Shown here one piece after another: positions 59,746-64,000 of a DNA stretch of 64,000 nt (position 1 is the first letter of the stretch; each line of letters begins with the position of its first letter). The stretch is from Circinella minor. Taxonomy: Eukaryota > Mucoromycota > Mucoromycetes > Mucorales > Lichtheimiaceae. The stretch spans positions 202,521 through 266,520 of the forward strand of contig JAEPRB010000012.1 of the NCBI GenBank assembly GCA_016758965.1. Direction: 5' to 3'. Under the pieces are notes generated by a model. It did no database searches and was not told where the DNA came from. It saw nothing but the letters and a program-made list of their open reading frames with translations. A program made the position numbers and the translations under genes.

Positions 59746-60447
59746 CGTTAAGTGGCAGACTTGAGTTATACAAGTCTCAGCAGTATAAAATTCCGGCTGA
59801 ACTTGATAACGTCTTTGTCACTTTACTGTGGCAATCCTGATCTAAAGGGAATCCTATTATAGTGTTACCCCTCTTTTCGGGTTCTCCCTCCTTTTCTCTT
59901 CCTCTTTCTATTATATTTATATTATTTTAGTATCATATCTTTCTTGTTATTATCACAATTATTTTTCTTAACTTAAATAAATACCAGAAGTTTTACAAGA
60001 AATAATGATTAAGTTTACCTCTATCCAATACGATTTATTATCTTTACGTACGTACTCGTAACATTGATTCGTTTTCACCTGAAATTAGAGCAAAGTCAGA
60101 TTCAACTTAAGGAGTTAGATAATCAAATAATTAGTATAAAAACGTTAGTTTCTTCCTTGAAAAAACAATTAATAACAATTAGTTCACTTTATTTCATTTT
60201 TTATTGAAATAAACTTCTTTCTCGACTATTTGATCTGTTTAATATGCTGACTATAGAAACCGCCCTTTTATTTATTTGAATAAGTTATTGATATAACTTT
60301 TCATATTCCGTAAGTTTTTTACTCCAAATTCCTTATATTTTCTTTTTATTTTATCAATGACGATCCGCACGGGACCCAACAATAGATCTGGTCTTTTAAG
60401 CTACGTATAATCGAAAAGGGGCTAATTAGACGTACTTTTTTTACTTT
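59746..60447. other. Remainder of the insertion in relic C
   Basis: Sequence with no counterpart in copy A, so it belongs to the transposon or to a second insertion. A short frame near 60080-60190 (LKLEQSQIQLKELDNQIISI) is coiled-coil-like but isolated. Terminal inverted repeats or target duplications could not be identified. Confidence 0.4.
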
Positions 60448-60995
60448 CTACCCGTATTGAATGTATGGGACAATTATCATAGAAACAATTAACTATTATA
60501 TATATGCACATTTATATATATTAACGATTGTTGTGTCAGTAAAGATATTATGCTACGTAACTGTTTGTTGTTTCATTATTAGAAAATTGTAAACGAAAGC
60601 ATAAACAAACTTCAAGAGGTTTTGAATAAGAAGGCTATGAGGGTGCGTATCTCTACTAACACTAAGCTATTTATTCGGTACGTACTCTTGTGATTCCCCA
60701 TGTTGAACAAAAAAATAATAATAATAAAAAATACTATTTTCATCCTTATATCTCTCTACATACCCCACACACATATTCCAAACTCAATTTTTTCACATAT
60801 CATATTATTCTTTTTTTTTATAATAACTAATCTTATTACGTACTATAAACACCACATATATATTCAATTTCTAAGCCGTACCATTATACCGAAATCCCCA
60901 TTATATACTATTAAAAAATTGATTTAGACTTTATTACTTTCTATATATGTCACGGCGTGAAATATAAACTTCATAACAATGATGACCACAAGAAG
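60448..60995 (+). pseudogene. Relic copy C, 3' tail
   Basis: From CCCGTATTGAATGTATG onwards this matches the 3' part of copy A (minus strand, about 1540 down to 1067): a shared intron ending in TTATTAG/ATATTAG, an exon reading KIVNESINKLQEVLNKKA, then a long AT-rich tail ending near a shared ATGATGACCACAAGAAGA stretch. Together with 56001-58200 this fixes the full length of the repeat unit. Confidence 0.65.
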
Positions 60996-61026
60996 AGATA
61001 CGTACAATTTTATTTACAGTGTTTAT

Positions 61027-61130
61027 TCGTTAAATCGGTACTCGTTAAACCGGTATTTCGCTAAACCAGTAGTATCTCTCAAACATTTTTTATATACTTA
61101 GTAAAATACCGGTGATTCGCTAAACCGGTA
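61027..61130. repeat. Cluster of four TCGYTAAAYCGGTA motifs
   Basis: Near-identical 14-mers start at 61027, 61042, 61058 and 61117 (one has CAGTA in place of CGGTA). The first three are spaced 15-16 bp apart in the same orientation. The core CTAAACCGGTA is partly self-complementary around ACCGGT. Such spacing suggests sub-terminal transposase-binding repeats or a protein-binding array. Confidence 0.6.
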
Positions 61131-62129
61131 TCCGGTGAGCTTTCCTAAATATTTACCGGGTTTATAATAGTACCGTATAATTTTATCTTGTATAATATAA
61201 TATTAGTCTTTTTATTGATAAAATCAGTAATACAACCTTCCGTTAACGTCACCTCAGCTCGTCCTCTCGTTAACAGCTGCCTAACTTGATTTGTTTCCAC
61301 AGCAGTTATAAATACACAAATCATTCTTCTTGTCGTCAACAGAAAGCTTCTCAACACCTTGTTGATGATAACAGTGTCTCTTTTTTGCCAACTTCACGCG
61401 GATGTTTTTTTCTTCTTTCTCATGTACCTGCGTACTTCTTTTCAACTTTGTATGTACTTGTTCATTACGTACCATATAATATGTAAATATGTTGTTGATA
61501 CTTACAATTCATTTTTACTCATTTATTCAACTGCTAACCATGATCTATATTAATACACTTTGTTGCGAATTCATTATTGATCCACTCTCTGGTTCATAAT
61601 CACTATTTGATGAATACACTATAATTATCATTTTTATCATCAAAAGATTAGCTCATAGTAGCAAAGCTATATTAAGCAGTTAACTACATTATATGGAATA
61701 ATCACTGTATGTAGTTGTATTTGATATAAAAATAGAATAGAAATTTAGTTTGTGGGAGTTCTTATATTCAGGAATATAATACGTCTGAATCCACAAAAAA
61801 GAAATCTTATAATGGTACTTTAAGAGACTTTATGCTCAAAGAAACTATTGTTAGTCAATTATTTAATTGTTAAAAGACTAGTACGTAAAAGATTTAAAAA
61901 GTAAAGATAGAACTGAAGAACTTTATTTAAAATAATTGTGAGATATTTATACTGCGTATTAGCAATGCCCGAAATGTGGCATTGTTTTGGCGGAAATGTG
62001 TCATTACATGAGCCAATAAGATCGCGTAATAAGGTTGCTTGTGGCACTGTACGTAATAATAATAGTAATAGTAATAATAATAATAATAATAATGATAATG
62101 TTGGTATAAAAATGTTTTTTTATACCTTA

Positions 62130-62237
62130 CAATAGACCTGAGCTATCACCTATAAACTCTCGCCAAATTGAAAACCCCGCGTTCTGCAACTTTTTTTGAA
62201 GGAATTGCCATATTGAATTAACCGGGGTGGTCTACTG
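62130..62237. mobile_element. Possible short TA-flanked MITE (108 bp)
   Basis: The left end TA-CAATAGACCTGAG and the right end (reversed) TA-CAGTAGACCACCC match over CA-TAGACC. The ends resemble the pogo-type elements elsewhere in the window, but the inverted repeat is short and the interior is uninformative. Confidence 0.35.
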
Positions 62238-63650
62238 TATACAAGGTTCAATTTTTAAGAAGCATGCTATTTATGGGGGAAAGTTTTGTTTGAAAATGTA
62301 AGCTAGCATAAATGAAAGACAAATTTTTCTTTATTAAGAATTAAAGTCCTTAAAATCTTTTCATAATAAAACTATGTATAAAATTCGATATTCATACGTA
62401 CTGTACATAGATTATTGATAATAATATGTAAGAGTATACTAGTTCAAATAAAATTAGATATAATATAATATGATGTATGTTACGTAAAAGCATAAGGCTT
62501 TTTCTTTTTCCTGCATTAACTGTATACAATATGAACAATCATCTTTCTTTATTATTGTATATTTCAATGAAGAAATGAATATTTTATCACTGCTCTGATA
62601 AACTTCATGCATATATTTTGAGATTACTGTTTAGTTTAGATCAATATTAGACCATGGATGGAATTCATGGTAAACTATGTCTATATTTCAAAGTCAAACA
62701 AGATATTAAATAGGAATGAATCGATTACTGTAACTTTCTTTTTTAATCCATTGGATAGAGCTATCTCTATAATAATAATAAAAGGGTGGAAGAAACAAAG
62801 CCTTTCACTTTATGATTTAAAAACAATAATTATAAAACACTCTATAATTGACACCAGTAGGAATAATCATAAGTATACTGTTCTAGACCCTTTAATTACA
62901 ATGGCGTTTTCTTCAATACAATTATATATAACCCAGTAGAGTATATTTTAATTTTAATTTTCAAATATTCGTTATTTTAACCATGTCGTGCCTCATTGAA
63001 TACACCAACAAATTATACAAACTATTTTGGAACAGAGTTACTTCCTTTTTATAGCAACATAAAAGATTTTGCTTCGTGAATCTACACTAAAGATGAAAAG
63101 GTACCTTATGTTTTTTTAGATGGCCAGCATAACATTCTTTCTTTTTTTTTTTTCAAAAATAAACGCGTGCAAAAAATAAAGGGAGGGGAAAACAATGTTC
63201 TTTATAATGATTAATTATTCGATTAAAGAACAATATTTTTTATTGTAAAAAGAGACATGTTTTATTTTTAAAAGTAAAAAAAAAAAAAAAAACAAGTTCA
63301 TTTTACTGTCCTGCGCGACTAATAGTCCAAATCTCTAAATAATGAGAAGTAAACTTTTTTTAAGCAAAGTAAAACATAGATGTATGTCCTCAGCACGAAT
63401 AGTTTTGGTACCTTTGAGACGTCCTCCACTTTTTCTTCTGTTTTTTTTTATTAATTTGTGTGTGTGTGTGTGTGTGTGTCACCATGGCAAGATCGCTAAA
63501 AATATTACTCCCTTTGTTTTTAATTGTCTACATCATATAAAAAAAAGTAAGCTATACAAAGGCATTGCTGCATGAAAAAAAAAATGTTACCATTGTTTCG
63601 GATTTAAAAAAAAAAAAAAGTATAAAAAGGGTCTTTTTCAGAGCTTTTTC

Positions 63651-64000
63651 TTTTTCTTTACACCAGCAACAACCAACACGGTAAGTACTACTTTTCTATC
63701 CTTCTTCCCCCAATAGATCATGTATCTATTTTCTGCTACATTTTTTCTCTCCATCTATTTTTTTTATCTTTTTTATGGCTTTATTATACATGTTATTATT
63801 TTTGACGAGGTTTATTCTTACTCTTATTTTTTTTTATTCTTTTTAAGAAAACGCCGCAGCAATCACGTGAGGACGACAAACGACGCGACGAACGATACCA
63901 CGAACGATATGACGAACGATACCACGGACGATACGATGCGACGATACCACGAACGATACGACGCGACGATCTCCTTAGAAAGGTAAGTATGTATACTCTT
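63651..64000 (+). CDS. Possible 5' end of a gene running off the right edge
   Basis: A pyrimidine-rich leader ends at AACACG|GTAAGT, a likely 5'-UTR donor near 63680. After the acceptor TTTTTAAG (about 63847) comes a GC-rich stretch of imperfect CGAACGATACCA repeats ending at AGAAAG|GTAAGT near 63983. One frame reads PQQSREDDKRRDERYHERYD, a charged Arg/Asp/Tyr repeat as seen in RNA-binding proteins; another has an ATG and reads MTNDTTDDTMRRYHERYDAT. Which frame is used cannot be decided here. Confidence 0.35.

Larger units (their letters stand above)
60996..63650. other. Gene-poor region
   Basis: No confident gene. It contains the TCGYTAAAYCGGTA motif cluster at 61027-61130, a candidate 108-bp inverted-repeat element at 62130-62237 and an (AAT)n run at about 62056-62092. 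The frame at 62658-62939 (93 codons) has mixed composition, lacks introns and has no recognisable motif. Confidence 0.4.

Noticed and set aside
62658..62939. 93-codon plus-strand frame
   Set aside because: Mixed composition and no homology signal; too weak to call as a gene.

Overview
The window is a piece of a filamentous fungal nuclear genome, most likely an early-diverging fungus of the Mucoromycota (Mucorales type). The evidence is strongly AT-rich DNA full of homopolymer and (TA)n/(CT)n runs, genes split by many very short GT-AG introns (typically 60-130 nt, GTAAGT-like donors, TAG or CAG acceptors), a typical fungal housekeeping gene set, and relics of Mucoromycete-style repeats and a Tnp2-type transposase. 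No bacterial operons, CRISPR arrays, rRNA or convincing tRNA genes were seen.

Layout. 1-3.7 kb: a small tandem repeat at the left edge, then two degenerate copies (A on -, B on +) of a multi-exon repeat gene abutting head to head. 4.9-8.8 kb: an LRR protein with a C-terminal cysteine cluster, then mitochondrial ribosomal protein uL24m. 8.8-12.9 kb: a gene-poor, repeat-bearing gap with a pogo-like MITE. 12.9-18.9 kb: a seven-exon cytochrome P450, an FRG1 homologue, and on - a questin-oxidase-family gene. 20.2-32.2 kb: a secreted GH18 chitinase with two chitin-binding modules (-), a Ted1/PGAP5-type metallophosphoesterase (+), an RSC9-like chromatin-remodelling subunit (-) and an F-box-like protein (-). 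35.0-37.6 kb: an intact ten-exon gene (616 codons, -) that is a distant relative of relics A-C. 38.5-43.3 kb: a tandem 211-bp repeat, a coding-like tandem 177-bp repeat, and an unidentified broken gene whose exon was hit by two different DNA-transposon MITEs. 44.3-55.0 kb: TPR/F-box/LRR protein (Dia2/Pof3-like), CCR4 deadenylase, phosphopantothenate-cysteine ligase and a SAM methyltransferase. 56-61 kb: relic C of the repeat gene, itself invaded by a broken Tnp2 transposase. 61-64 kb: no confident gene, except perhaps the first exon of one running off the right edge.

The housekeeping genes are not functionally clustered. They cover mRNA decay (CCR4), chromatin (RSC9), ubiquitin ligases (two F-box proteins), CoA synthesis (Cab2), GPI-anchor remodelling (Ted1), mitochondrial translation (uL24m) and cell-wall turnover (chitinase). 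Convergent pairs (FRG1/questin oxidase, Ted1/RSC9, CCR4/Cab2) and divergent pairs (chitinase/Ted1, Cab2/methyltransferase) are evident.

The most interesting material is the repeat-gene family. The intact member and relic C both carry a P-D, 18 residues, E-x-K pattern, as in PD-(D/E)XK nuclease folds, downstream of a Gly/Asn-rich beta-solenoid-like motif. Other points are a probable 3-nt microexon in the chitinase, and an exon whose reading frame is exactly restored when two MITEs are removed in silico. All exon models were derived by eye from splice signals and frame continuity; none was checked against transcripts or databases.
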